49,512 nucleotides of DNA from Ruminococcaceae bacterium UBA1417 (GTDB lineage: Bacteria > Bacillota > Clostridia > Oscillospirales > Acutalibacteraceae): contig DBPP01000015.1 in assembly GCA_002305575.1 (NCBI GenBank), forward strand, positions 1-49,512. Reading direction: 5' to 3'. Position numbers and translations under genes: made by a program. The notes beneath the pieces were generated by a model. That model was not told the origin of the DNA, ran no database searches, and saw only the letters and a list, made by a program, of their open reading frames with translations. Positions 40,033 to 48,109 of this stretch are shown here, piece by piece. Every line of letters begins with the position of its first letter. Position 1 is the first letter of the stretch.

Positions 40033-40602
40033 TCAGCCAAGGAGCCCGGCGTATCCGGCCGCAATACCGAGAGCTGCGGAAAGGCAGATGACCAAAATGG
40101 GGTGGATTTTTCGGAAGGTAAATACCGCGCAGACTGCAAAAATTGCGAGGGAGATCCAAATAGCCGTTCCGGTGAAGGCAACGGACAACAGGCCGTCCGG
40201 GAAAAACACCGTTTGGCCGACGGAAAGGACAGAAGCGCCGATGAGGCCGACCACGGCGGGCTTCAGACCCGTCATACACCCACGGACGATTTTGCTGTTG
40301 CGAAATTTCTCGTAGCCTTTTGCCACGAGCAGAATGATGACAAACGACGGGAGCACAACGCCGAGCGTGGCGCACAATGCGCCCGGGATACCGCCTGTTT
40401 CCGTTCCAACGTAGGTGGCGATGTTGATGGCGAACGGGCCTGGTGTGCTTTCACTGACGGCGACAAAATTGACAAGCGCGGCGCTGTCCAGCCAGCCGTG
40501 CGCGGCAACCTCTTCCTGGATGAGCGGCAGCATGGCGTAGCCGCCGCCGAAAGTAAACGCGCCGATTTTCAAAAACGTGAGAAAGAGTTCGAGCAGAATC
40601 AC
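40033..40602 (-). CDS. Chromate transporter family protein, second half (ChrA)
   Basis: Membrane protein of 189 aa, one of two ChrA half-proteins. It has the family start LFLTFLKIGAFTFGGGYAMLPLI, then FVAVSESTPGPFAINIATYVG, with about five to six helices. Two such halves together correspond to the full-length proteobacterial chromate exporter; in Gram-positives split pairs are common and may serve chromate or other oxyanions. The start is GTG 40602, with GGGGAGG eight bases before it. GTG overlaps the stop of the first half gene (GTGA), so the two are translationally coupled. It ends at the shared terminator. Confidence 0.9.
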   Translation of the reverse strand: MILLELFLTFLKIGAFTFGGGYAMLPLIQEEVAAHGWLDSAALVNFVAVSESTPGPFAINIATYVGTETGGIPGALCATLGVVLPSFVIILLVAKGYEKFRNSKIVRGCMTGLKPAVVGLIGASVLSVGQTVFFPDGLLSVAFTGTAIWISLAIFAVCAVFTFRKIHPILVICLSAALGIAAGYAGLLG

Positions 40603-41171
40603 AATTTGCGCCTCCCCTGATACAACGAGACAACCAGACCGACAGCGGCACAGCCGATGATCACCGGCAGAACGTCTGCGCCGAGAAACGCCACAAGCAC
40701 GAAGGCGGCCGCCATGACGGTGTAGGACAGGGCATTTTTCGGGCATTGCTTATACATCGACCACAGTGCTTTGAAAATCAACGCGAGCACGCCCGCGCGG
40801 ATGCCGCAGAACGCGTACTGTACGGCCGTCAGACTTTCAAATTCGCGCAGTACGAAGGAGATCGCGAGGATGACCACGAAGGATGGCAGCACGACGCCGA
40901 CGGTTGCAAGCAGGGCACCGAAAACGCCGCAGGTGCGGTAGCCTACAAAGGTGGCGGCGTTGACCGCGATTGGCCCCGGTGTGGATTCCGCGATTGCGAC
41001 CACCTCGAGAATGTCGTCGTTTGTAATCCACCCGCGCTTATCGACCACTTCGCGCTGAATCAGCGGCAGCATGGCGTAGCCACCGCCGAAGGTAAATGCG
41101 CCGATTTTCAAAAAGGTGAGAAACAGGGTGAGCGCGCGGGAACGCACCGCGCGCGCCGCTTTATCCGGCAT
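40599..41171 (-). CDS. Chromate transporter family protein, first half (ChrA)
   Basis: Membrane protein of 190 aa, homologous to its partner gene: LFLTFLKIGAFTFGGGYAMLPLI, then VVAIAESTPGPIAVNAATFVG, with about five to six helices. The two halves share nearly the same N-terminal third, pointing to an old duplication. ATG 41171 follows GGGAGG by seven bases; the open frame upstream lacks a site. A consensus-like promoter on this strand is at 41211-41239. The LysR regulator is encoded divergently and probably controls the pair. Substrate (chromate, sulfate or another anion) is inferred from family only. Confidence 0.9.
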   Translation of the reverse strand: MPDKAARAVRSRALTLFLTFLKIGAFTFGGGYAMLPLIQREVVDKRGWITNDDILEVVAIAESTPGPIAVNAATFVGYRTCGVFGALLATVGVVLPSFVVILAISFVLREFESLTAVQYAFCGIRAGVLALIFKALWSMYKQCPKNALSYTVMAAAFVLVAFLGADVLPVIIGCAAVGLVVSLYQGRRKL

Positions 41172-41210
41172 AAGAAGACCTCCCGATTTTTTTAAATTTA
41201 TTATAGCTTT

Positions 41211-41239
41211 ATTATAGCGTTCGCTTTGACATAAATCAA
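41211..41239 (-). promoter_or_regulatory. Promoter of the chromate-transporter pair
   Basis: On the minus strand TTGATT (41239-41234) and TATAAT (41216-41211) are 17 bases apart. A second TATAAT (41205-41200) follows 11 bases further on. Confidence 0.82.
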
Positions 41240-41254
41240 TTTTCATGTTACTAT
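41226..41254 (+). promoter_or_regulatory. Promoter of the LysR gene, interleaved with the divergent one
   Basis: TTGACA (41226-41231) and TACTAT (41249-41254) are 17 bases apart. The -35 elements of this and the minus-strand promoter (41234-41239) lie side by side, so polymerases on the two strands would compete. Confidence 0.75.
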
Positions 41255-41261
41255 TTTATTC

Positions 41262-41277
41262 ATAAGTGTTTACTTAT
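41262..41277 (+). promoter_or_regulatory. Inverted repeat at the LysR transcription start
   Basis: ATAAGT (41262-41267) and ACTTAT (41272-41277) are perfect inverted repeats around GTTT, at about the +1 position of the LysR promoter, where a bound protein would repress. Confidence 0.55.
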
Positions 41278-41303
41278 ATATAAAAGGAAAGAGGGAGCAC
41301 GGT

Positions 41304-42182
41304 ATGACGTTGCGGCACTTGCAGATTTTTAAAACGGTGTGCGCCAGGATGAGCGTCACCGCGGCGGCTGATGCGCTCCATATGACGCAGCCGGCTGTGA
41401 GCATTGCGATCCGCGAGCTGGAAAGCTTTTACGCGGTCAAACTGTTCGACCGCATCGGCCGCCGGATCTATCTGACAGAGGCCGGACGACAGCTGGAGGT
41501 GGACGCAGAAGCGATCCTGAGTCGGTTCGAATCGTCGGTCAGCGCGATCCGGGGCGGAGCAGGCCCGGCGTCCTGTCGGATTGGCGCGAATGCGACGGCG
41601 GCGGAATGCTTCCTTGCGCCGTTGCTTGCGGCGCTGCGGCAGTCGCTGCCGGCCATGGAGTTTTCCGCTTTTATCGGCAATTCGGGCGAGATGGAACGGC
41701 GCCTGCAGGAAAACGCGATCGATTTCGCACTGCTTGACGTGTTGGGCAACGCGGCAAACCGCACGGATCAGCTTTTATTCCATACGGAGATGGAAGCCGT
41801 TTGCGCGCCTGGTTTCGACTGTCCATCGTCGCTGACGGTATCGGCGCTCGCCCGGCAGCCGCTGCTGCTCCGGGAAACGGGCAGCGGCGCGCGCAGTTGC
41901 GTAGACGCCGTGCTGGAGGCGCATGGCTGCAAGGCCATTGCGCGGGCGGAGGGCACGACGAATCTCGGCCTGCTGCGTTTGGCGGAAGGCGGCTTCGGGG
42001 TGGCGGTTTTGCCGGCGGCACTCGTGCAGCCATCCGTTAAAGCTGGGACACTGCGCCGCATCGTCGTTTCAGACGGCAAGTTTTCACGCCGGTATTATCT
42101 CGCGTTTTTAACTCGAAAGTATCGCTCGCCCGCTATGGAGCGCGCGATGGAGGCGGTGCGGACCTTTTTCCAAACGACGTGA
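41304..42182 (+). CDS. LysR-family transcriptional regulator
   Basis: Regulator of 292 aa. The N-terminal winged helix is typical: LRHLQIFKTVCARMSVTAAADAL, then MTQPAVSIAIRELESFYAVKLFDR. The effector-binding domain spans about residues 90-290 (IGANATAAECFLAPLL, and later AEGTTNLGLLRLAEGGFGVAVLP). GAGGGAG precedes ATG 41304. Divergent orientation to the chromate-transporter pair with overlapping promoters strongly suggests that it controls them and itself. The effector is unknown. No clear terminator follows; a GC-rich repeat GGCGCCCGGCGCC just after the stop lacks a T run. Confidence 0.92.
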   Translation: MTLRHLQIFKTVCARMSVTAAADALHMTQPAVSIAIRELESFYAVKLFDRIGRRIYLTEAGRQLEVDAEAILSRFESSVSAIRGGAGPASCRIGANATAAECFLAPLLAALRQSLPAMEFSAFIGNSGEMERRLQENAIDFALLDVLGNAANRTDQLLFHTEMEAVCAPGFDCPSSLTVSALARQPLLLRETGSGARSCVDAVLEAHGCKAIARAEGTTNLGLLRLAEGGFGVAVLPAALVQPSVKAGTLRRIVVSDGKFSRRYYLAFLTRKYRSPAMERAMEAVRTFFQTT

Positions 42183-42209
42183 CCGGCGCCCGGCGCCGCG
42201 CTTTGCCTC

Positions 42210-42238
42210 TTGCATTTCGCCGCGCGCTACAGTATAAT
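42210..42238 (+). promoter_or_regulatory. Promoter of the DUF4867 gene
   Basis: TTGCAT (42210-42215) and TATAAT (42233-42238) are 17 bases apart, about 55 bases before the start codon. Confidence 0.8.
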
Positions 42239-42293
42239 GAAAGCGGAGTTGTACCAAAGTTGTTGGTAAATTCAAAAAGAAAGGTTGATTTAC

Positions 42294-42908
42294 ATGCAGA
42301 TTCAGAAAGTGACGGACGCCGCGTTTTCCAAGTACGGCAAGATCATTGAGGGGCTCGACTGCACCGATATTCTCGAGGCGATGGGCGCCACGCCTTGCCC
42401 GGAGAATGTTGTCTACGTGCCGGGCGATGCGTCTCTGGAGGCCTGCGCGAGCGCAGAAGACATCGCCTACACGCTGTATGGCGGGATGCCGATTCAGATT
42501 GGCTACTGCAACGGCAACAACCACAAGCTCAACGGCCTGGAGTATCACCGCGACAGCGAGATCAACATCGCTGCGACGGATATGATTCTTCTCATCGGTG
42601 CGGAGCAGGACATTGTGGACGGCAAATACGATACCTCGAAGGTAGAGGCTTTCCTGGTGCCGCAGGGCACGATCATTGAGGTCTATGCGACGACGCTCCA
42701 TTATGCGCCGTGCAACGCGAATGCGGGCGGTTTCAAGTGCGTTGTCGTGCTGCCCAAGGGCACGAATACGGGCATCGAAAAGCGCGCGCCCAAAACGCCG
42801 GAGGATGAAATGCTCTTTGCCCGCAACAAGTGGCTGCTTGTCCACCCGGAAGCCGCTGCTCCGGGCCAGTATGTCGGTCTTGTCGGCGAGAACATCACGC
42901 TGGAATAA
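42294..42908 (+). CDS. DUF4867-family protein (cupin-like)
   Basis: Soluble protein of 204 aa that I recognise as the DUF4867 family, seen mainly in Clostridia and often near sugar-uptake or aldolase genes. A central cupin-like beta-barrel is suggested by YHRDSEINIAATDMILLIGAEQDI and later GTIIEVYATTLHYAP, with His and Glu residues (YHRDSE, TLHYAP) placed as metal ligands would be. The function is not established; comparison to sugar isomerases of the cupin type is only an inference. AGAAAGGTTG precedes ATG 42294. It stands alone between the LysR and sodium-symporter genes. Confidence 0.85.
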   Translation: MQIQKVTDAAFSKYGKIIEGLDCTDILEAMGATPCPENVVYVPGDASLEACASAEDIAYTLYGGMPIQIGYCNGNNHKLNGLEYHRDSEINIAATDMILLIGAEQDIVDGKYDTSKVEAFLVPQGTIIEVYATTLHYAPCNANAGGFKCVVVLPKGTNTGIEKRAPKTPEDEMLFARNKWLLVHPEAAAPGQYVGLVGENITLE

Positions 42909-42927
42909 AGGGAATTTAAAATCAAAT

Positions 42928-42975
42928 GGCCGGATGCGCCGCGGGTTGCCGTGGATCGTGTCCGGCCTTCTGTTT
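42928..42975 (+). terminator. Possible terminator after the DUF4867 gene
   Basis: GGCCGGA (42928-42934) pairs with TCCGGCC (42961-42967) and encloses a GC-rich inner stem; TTCTGTTT follows. The long loop makes it a moderate candidate. Confidence 0.5.
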
Positions 42976-43185
42976 ACAGGCGGAGGGCGGCCAATTTTCC
43001 GCGCTTGCGGCGATGATGACCGCGTTTCCGGCTCACGACAGGCGGACAGTGCATTGGGCCGAAGCTTTTTCTGTGAAAGCCAAGTGCGTTGTGCCGCGCC
43101 AGCAGGAACTTGCCCGAATTGGCGACGGATGCCGGGCATAAATTGAAGATATTCGACAAAAGATGCGATTGCGGAGACGGAGGGC

Positions 43186-43214
43186 TTGCAGACCGTATCT
43201 TTTTTTTGTATACT
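43186..43214 (+). promoter_or_regulatory. Promoter of the sodium-symporter gene
   Basis: TTGCAG (43186-43191) and TATACT (43209-43214) are 17 bases apart. Confidence 0.72.
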
Positions 43215-43326
43215 GGAACAATATACGGCGCAAGGATAAGAAAAGTGTGTGCATCCTGTGCCGTTGGGAAAAGGGATAGCTTTGCGGTGCGCAAAATGCG
43301 CAACACGGAAAGGGAAGTATGTAAAC

Positions 43327-44727
43327 ATGGAAAAAAACAGCAAACGGGGAACCTTTACGGGACAGATTGGCTTTGTACTGGCGGCGGCCGGTAGCGCGGT
43401 GGGGCTGGGCAACATCTGGCGGTTTCCTTATCTGGCAGCGAAGGATGGCGGCGGCGTGTTTCTGCTCTGCTACATTGTGCTCGCGCTGACCTTCGGCTTT
43501 ACACTGCTGACAACAGAAATTGCGATCGGGCGCAAAACGGCGCAGAGCCCGCTGACCGCTTACAAGAAAATTCATCCCCGATGGGGTTTCCTCGGTGTTC
43601 TTGCGAGCCTTGTGCCCGTGATTATCCTGCCGTATTATTGCTCGATCGGCGGTTGGGTGCTCAAGTACCTGTCGGTATTTGTGACAGGCGGCGGTGCGCA
43701 GGCCGCGCAGGATACGTATTTCAAAGGCTATATTTCGGGCACATGGGAGCCGATTGTCTGGATGATGGTGTACCTGCTGCTGACGGCGGCCGTCGTATAC
43801 AGCGGCGTCGAAAAGGGTATTGAGAAGTTTAGCAAGGTACTCATGCCGATCCTGTTGTTGCTCGTGGTCGGTATTTCGGTGTTCTCTCTGACGCTGACCC
43901 ACACCGACGCGTCCGGCGTGACGCGCACAGGACTTGAGGGCCTTTGGATTTACCTTGTGCCGGATTTCACCGGAATGACGCTCGGCCGGTTCCTGATGAT
44001 TTTGATGGATGCCATGGGCCAGTTGTTCTTCTCCATCAGCGTGGCCATGGGCATCATGGTTGCATACGGTTCGTATGCGAAAAAAGAGACAAATCTGATC
44101 AAGTCCATCAACCAGATCGAAATTTTCGATACCCTTGTCGCGCTGTTGGCCGGCATGATGATTGTGCCCGCGGTGTTTACCTTTACGGGGACGGAGGCGA
44201 TGTCGGATGGCCCTGGGCTTATGTTTAAATCCCTGCCAAAGGTTTTTGAGGCCATGGGCGCGGCCGGCGGCGTGATCGGCGCGCTGTTCTTCCTGATGGT
44301 CGCGTTCGCGGCGGTGACCTCCTCGGTTTCCGTCATGGAGGCGATTGTCTCGAGCATTATGGATCGATTCCATTTCAGCCGAAAAAAGAGTACGGTGCTT
44401 GTAACGCTTTATGCGATTCTGCTCGGCACCGTGGTGTGCCTCGGCTACAACTTGCTGTACTTCGATTTGACCCTGCCGAACGGCACCGTCGCGCAGATTC
44501 TCGACATCATGGATTATATCAGCAACAACTGCCTGATGCCGCTGGTCGCCCTGTTTACCTGCGTGCTGGTCGGCTGGGTTGTGAAGCCGAGAACGATAAT
44601 CGACGAGGTTACGATCGGCGGTTACCGGTTCCGGCGCAAAACGCTGTACGTTGTGACGATCAAGATCGTCGCGCCGATTTTGCTCTTTGTCCTGCTGCTG
44701 CAATCCTTCGGGCTGTTCCGCTTGTAA
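43327..44727 (+). CDS. Sodium-dependent transporter of the NSS/SNF family
   Basis: Sodium symporter of 466 aa in the LeuT/MhsT family, importing amino acids or related amines with sodium. The signature is at the start: GQIGFVLAAAGSAVGLGNIWRFPYLAAKDGGGVF (first helix with the unwound GSAVGLGN sodium-binding region), and about 11-12 helices follow, the fewer-helix bacterial form. The sixth-helix region FFSISVAMGIMVAYGSY is also characteristic. The substrate is not readable; tryptophan, tyrosine and leucine transporters look alike here. AAAGGGAAG precedes ATG 43327. It is the only gene of its unit, with no clear terminator before the MarR promoter. Confidence 0.92.
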   Translation: MEKNSKRGTFTGQIGFVLAAAGSAVGLGNIWRFPYLAAKDGGGVFLLCYIVLALTFGFTLLTTEIAIGRKTAQSPLTAYKKIHPRWGFLGVLASLVPVIILPYYCSIGGWVLKYLSVFVTGGGAQAAQDTYFKGYISGTWEPIVWMMVYLLLTAAVVYSGVEKGIEKFSKVLMPILLLLVVGISVFSLTLTHTDASGVTRTGLEGLWIYLVPDFTGMTLGRFLMILMDAMGQLFFSISVAMGIMVAYGSYAKKETNLIKSINQIEIFDTLVALLAGMMIVPAVFTFTGTEAMSDGPGLMFKSLPKVFEAMGAAGGVIGALFFLMVAFAAVTSSVSVMEAIVSSIMDRFHFSRKKSTVLVTLYAILLGTVVCLGYNLLYFDLTLPNGTVAQILDIMDYISNNCLMPLVALFTCVLVGWVVKPRTIIDEVTIGGYRFRRKTLYVVTIKIVAPILLFVLLLQSFGLFRL

Positions 44728-44765
44728 GCGCCGGGAAAGGATTCCGTATGGTTCGTATTGCCGTC

Positions 44766-44811
44766 TTGACAGCAAACGCAAAAAATGTATAATAAGTAAT
44801 AGGTTACTTAT
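44766..44811 (+). promoter_or_regulatory. MarR promoter with perfect palindromic operator
   Basis: TTGACA (44766-44771) and TATAAT (44788-44793) are 16 bases apart. ATAAGTAA (44792-44799) and TTACTTAT (44804-44811) are perfect inverted repeats around TAGG, starting at the -10 and covering +1. A near-copy lies before the MATE gene at 45340-45359. Confidence 0.88.
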
Positions 44812-44845
44812 TTATGGTTGGAAGAGAAATCAGGTGTTTTCGAGC

Positions 44846-45277
44846 ATGATGCCCTTTGGATTGAAAATCGCAATTATCAACCGCGCATTCCGCAAGAAAC
44901 TGGATGAGAAGGCAGGTACCTTGGGTTTGACGTCGGTTCAGCTCCGTGTGCTGGGATCCATCAGCCGGCTGGAAGCATCCGGCGAGCCGGAGATTCATCA
45001 AAACGATCTGGAGCGCATCGAGCATGTGACGCATCCCGCAATGACCAAACTGCTCCAAAGACTGGAGAGCAAGGGGTTTATTCGCTGTGTCCCCAGTGAT
45101 AGGGATCGGCGATACAAAAAAATAACCTGCACGGAGCAGTCGGCGGAGATCTACAAAATGATTCTGGCGCAGGACACGGACGTTTTCGATGAACTGTGCA
45201 GGACACTGACGGCGGCACAGAAGGACGAACTGCAACGGCTGGCCGACCAGATCCTGAAAAACATCGACGCTCTCTAA
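44846..45277 (+). CDS. MarR-family transcriptional regulator
   Basis: Repressor of 143 aa. The winged helix is visible in the middle: LTSVQLRVLGSISRLE, then HQNDLERIEHVTHPAMTKLLQRLESKGFIRCVPSDRDRRYKKITCTEQ, where DRDRRYKK is the wing with its conserved D-x-R-x-K/R pattern. Long dimerisation helices lie at both ends. It most likely represses itself and the MATE exporter gene, since both are preceded by the same palindrome. The start is uncertain: ATG 44846 (AGGTG upstream) or GTG 44834 (GGAAGAG upstream), a difference of four codons. A terminator separates it from the MATE gene. Confidence 0.88.
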   Translation: MMPFGLKIAIINRAFRKKLDEKAGTLGLTSVQLRVLGSISRLEASGEPEIHQNDLERIEHVTHPAMTKLLQRLESKGFIRCVPSDRDRRYKKITCTEQSAEIYKMILAQDTDVFDELCRTLTAAQKDELQRLADQILKNIDAL

Positions 45278-45288
45278 ACCATTTTTCA

Positions 45289-45331
45289 AGGCAGCGCGCC
45301 GAGAAAGCCGCTCGGTTACGCTGCCTCTTTT
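45289..45331 (+). terminator. Terminator after the MarR gene
   Basis: AGGCAGCG (45289-45296) pairs with CGCTGCCT (45319-45326), with an inner CCGAG/CTCGG stem, followed by CTTTT. Confidence 0.8.
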
Positions 45332-45339
45332 CCAGACCA

Positions 45340-45359
45340 ATAGGTAACCAATTACTTAT
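45340..45359 (+). promoter_or_regulatory. MarR-type operator before the MATE gene
   Basis: ATAGGTAA (45340-45347), CCAA, TTACTTAT (45352-45359) matches the MarR-gene palindrome in 15 of 16 arm bases with the same 4-base spacer. It lies 21 bases before the MATE start codon. Confidence 0.82.
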
Positions 45360-45380
45360 TTACAGGAGGAATAACCATCG

Positions 45381-46790
45381 ATGGAAAATGCAGTACCCGA
45401 AAAACAAAGTCCTTTTGCGACAGAACCGATCGGGCGGTTAATCGTGAAATTTGCCGTACCCAGCGTGATCGCTTTGCTGGTGAACTCGCTGTACAACATT
45501 GTGGACCAGATCTTCATCGGTTGGGGCGTCGGTTATCTGGGGAACGGAGCGACCAATGTTGTGTTTCCGATTACCATCATTGCGTTGGCGCTTTCAATGA
45601 TGATCGGCAATGGCGGCGCCGCATACCTGAGCCTTAAGCTTGGGGAAGGTGAGGTGGACGCCGCCCGAAAAGGCGTTGGAAACGCCGTCACACTGGTGGC
45701 GGTTGTCAGTGTCGTTCTGACGGTTGTGTTTCTTGTGTGGATCGATCCGATCCTCTCCCTGTTCGGCGCAACAGAGGTGCTGCGCCCCTATGCCCTGCAG
45801 TATGGCGGCATTATCGGCATCGGACTGCCGTTTATGATGATTTCCGCCGCCATCAATTCCATGATACGCGCAGACGGAAGCCCGAAGTATGCGATGTTTT
45901 CCATGGTTATCGGCGCGGTCATCAATGTCATTTTGGATCCCGTTTTGATTTTTATATTTGATATGGGGGTAGAGGGCGCGGCCATCGCCACGGTTATCGG
46001 GCAGGTCGCTTCGTTTATCATCTCGGTCGTGTACGTGCCCCGGTTCAAGAGCATCCGTCTGCAGGCGGCTGCCTTTCGGTTGGGCCGAAGGACCTGCGGA
46101 AACATTGTGACGTTTGGGCTGAGCAGTTTTATCACGCAGTTTGCCATTACAATTGTTATGGCGCTGACCAACAATCTGTTGGCCAAGTACGGTGCTTCGT
46201 CCATTTACGGCGCGGAGATACCGCTTACAGCAACCGGTATCGTTATGAAAGTCAACCAGATCATGATTGCGATTCTGCTGGGCATTGCCACTGGCGCGCA
46301 ACCGATTATCGGTTTCAACTATGGTGCGAAAAATCACGAGCGCGTAAAAAAGGCGCTGGAGATCGCGCTGATTGCGTCGGAGGTTGTGTCCATCGCCGCT
46401 TTCCTGATTTTCCAGTTTGCACCCATGAGCGTTGTTTCCCTGTTCGGCTCCGAAGAAGGGCTGTACAACACATTTGCCGTTATGGCGTTCCGCATTTTCC
46501 TTCTACTCTGCCCGTTGACCGGATTTCAGACCGTCGCTGCGGTCTATCTGCAGGCAATTGGCAAGCCCGTAAAATCCGCGATTCTTTCTCTGGCCCGGCA
46601 AATCCTGTTTTTTGTGCCCGCCGCGTTGATCCTGCCCTTATATCTGGGTGTGACAGGCGTGTTGTGGACGGGTCCCGTGGCGGACGGTCTGGCGTTTATC
46701 CTGTCGCTGGCACTGCTTATATATGAAAGGAATCATTTAAAAAAACATGCGGCGCATGCCGCGAATCTTCAGGAAAAAGGAGGCTGCTGA
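45381..46790 (+). CDS. MATE-family efflux transporter
   Basis: Multidrug/toxin exporter of 469 aa, 12 helices. The N-terminus shows IGRLIVKFAVPSVIALLVNSLYNIVDQIFIG, the MATE signature for the first helices, and the two six-helix halves are related; the second begins near FGLSSFITQFAITIVMALTN. MATE proteins export drugs or metabolites in exchange for Na+ or H+. The MarR-type operator just upstream indicates substrate-induced expression. AGGAGG lies before ATG 45381. The cytidylate-kinase-like gene begins 2 bases after the stop, so they are translationally linked. Substrate unknown. Confidence 0.94.
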   Translation: MENAVPEKQSPFATEPIGRLIVKFAVPSVIALLVNSLYNIVDQIFIGWGVGYLGNGATNVVFPITIIALALSMMIGNGGAAYLSLKLGEGEVDAARKGVGNAVTLVAVVSVVLTVVFLVWIDPILSLFGATEVLRPYALQYGGIIGIGLPFMMISAAINSMIRADGSPKYAMFSMVIGAVINVILDPVLIFIFDMGVEGAAIATVIGQVASFIISVVYVPRFKSIRLQAAAFRLGRRTCGNIVTFGLSSFITQFAITIVMALTNNLLAKYGASSIYGAEIPLTATGIVMKVNQIMIAILLGIATGAQPIIGFNYGAKNHERVKKALEIALIASEVVSIAAFLIFQFAPMSVVSLFGSEEGLYNTFAVMAFRIFLLLCPLTGFQTVAAVYLQAIGKPVKSAILSLARQILFFVPAALILPLYLGVTGVLWTGPVADGLAFILSLALLIYERNHLKKHAAHAANLQEKGGC

Positions 46791-46792
46791 AA

Positions 46793-47371
46793 ATGAAAAA
46801 CAGAGTCATCACAATCAGCCGTGAATTTGGAAGCGGAGGCCGGACCATCGGGAAGACCGTGGCCAGCGCGCTCGGAATTCCGTGCTACGACAATGAGCTT
46901 CTGCAGGAAATTGCGGAAAAAAGCGGATTTAGCGAGAGTTATGTCCAGGAAGCTGGCGAGTACGCGCCGGGCGGATTCCTTTCTTCAGCGTTTTCTCATC
47001 GTGGCGCCCTGCCCAATAACGCCGATTATCTTTGGGAAATCCAATATAAGCTGATTGCTGAGATTGCGGAAAAGGAGTCGTGCGTAATAGTCGGCCGATG
47101 CGCCGACTATATTCTGCGCGATAAAGCGGATTGCCTGCGGGTTTTCATCCATGCGGATCTGGCGTTTCGCGCCCAGCGGATCACAACCGTCTACGGCGAG
47201 CGGGAAGAATCCCCTGAACAACGCCTGCGGGAGAAGGACAAGCGACGCGCCGCCTATCATCGCTTCTATACCGATATGAAGTGGGGGCATGCGCAAAACT
47301 ACGATATTACACTGAATAGCGGGACGCTCGGCATTGAAAGGTGTGTTGAGATCATCAAAAGCCTTTACTGA
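46793..47371 (+). CDS. Cytidylate kinase-like protein
   Basis: P-loop protein of 192 aa in the cytidylate-kinase-like family (AAA_26-type), distinct from the housekeeping Cmk. It starts ITISREFGSGGRTIGKTVASALG, with the P-loop variant GSGGRTIGK, and has YDNELLQEIAEKSG, CVIVGRCADYILRD and the lid-like REKDKRRAAYHRFYTDMKWG, all usual for this group. Its substrate is unsettled; such genes often accompany MATE or other exporter genes in Clostridia. AGGAGG precedes ATG 46793, which starts two bases after the MATE stop. It is the last recognisable gene before a gene-poor kilobase. Confidence 0.88.
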   Translation: MKNRVITISREFGSGGRTIGKTVASALGIPCYDNELLQEIAEKSGFSESYVQEAGEYAPGGFLSSAFSHRGALPNNADYLWEIQYKLIAEIAEKESCVIVGRCADYILRDKADCLRVFIHADLAFRAQRITTVYGEREESPEQRLREKDKRRAAYHRFYTDMKWGHAQNYDITLNSGTLGIERCVEIIKSLY

Positions 47372-48109
47372 CCGCGAAATCTGCGGCACCCATGGGGCGG
47401 GACGTGTGCGGAAACTATGTTGTGTTCCATCGTGTCCGCGGCGCAAAGACGGAAAGAAAACGCCCGTAGACCCCGGGGCTGGAGACGATGGGCGATGCTC
47501 TTGCGATATTGCAATGCGGAGAAAACTGCATGGGTGCGGGGGCCCTTGCAGCGGCAGTCCCGATCTGGTGCTTAACGACCAGCGCCGGGCGTTTGCAGAG
47601 GCACACGTCAACCTGATTCTGGTAGTCAGCGGGATGTGTGTGGAGATCTCGGCCCCCAACGCGACGGCATCCCTTTCCGCCGTGACCACCGGGCGCTGAA
47701 AAACACGCCCTGCATTTTGGTGGCGTCCAAGGAACAGCGGAAGATTGAGCGCGAATACCACCAATCCATCAGGAGACTGCAGGGGGAGTTCCTCCATGCA
47801 GAGAATCTGGGCGAAGAATCTGGAAGAAGCCCGGCTGCTTGTCATCGACGGCCAGAATTTTCTGCCGGTTGCGGGGAAGGGACGGCCGTCCCATTGCGAT
47901 ACGTCTATTCGACGCGTCTCGCTTTGCCGAGGAAAGGATCACACCACCCGCAACACCTGATTGCTCTCTAAAAAAGAAAATTTCGCGTACTATATTGAGA
48001 AATTGGCCGATATTTCAAAAAGCAAATTTATTTAGGGCCACCGCAGATGAAAAAAGTGGCTCTCTGTATGGAACCGGCTTCAAACACACTTTTTCAAGTC
48101 CGATATTTG
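47372..48109. other. Gene-poor stretch resembling decayed coding DNA
   Basis: No gene could be supported here. Several forward-frame fragments look protein-like, for example RALKNTPCILVASKEQRKIE near 47690-47750 and RIWAKNLEEARLLVIDGQNF near 47797-47865, but they lie in different frames, lack ribosome sites and are broken by stops. A long terminator at 48110 that belongs to no intact gene supports the idea that a gene once ended here. I could not name the original family. The later part (47970-48109) is AT-richer and holds nothing I recognise. Confidence 0.5.

Larger units (their letters stand above)
42909..43326. other. Intergenic region of 418 bases, no gene recognised
   Basis: After the DUF4867 stop there is a possible terminator (42928-42975). 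The stretch 42980-43180 has open frames but no ribosome site, no start context and no family I can name. The promoter for the symporter gene lies at 43186-43214 near its right end. Confidence 0.6.

Noticed and set aside
41262..41277. ATAAGT/ACTTAT dyad at the LysR gene as a third MarR site
   Set aside because: Half-sites are similar to the MarR palindromes but the spacing between arms differs by four bases, so the same dimer is unlikely to bind.
42183..42196. GGCGCCCGGCGCC repeat as a terminator of the LysR gene
   Set aside because: No loop of suitable size and no T run.
42926..43141. Short open frame after the DUF4867 gene, with a faint resemblance to HD-domain starts (MMTAFPAHDRRTVHW)
   Set aside because: Similarity is too weak, no proper ribosome site, and the frame is overlapped by a possible terminator.
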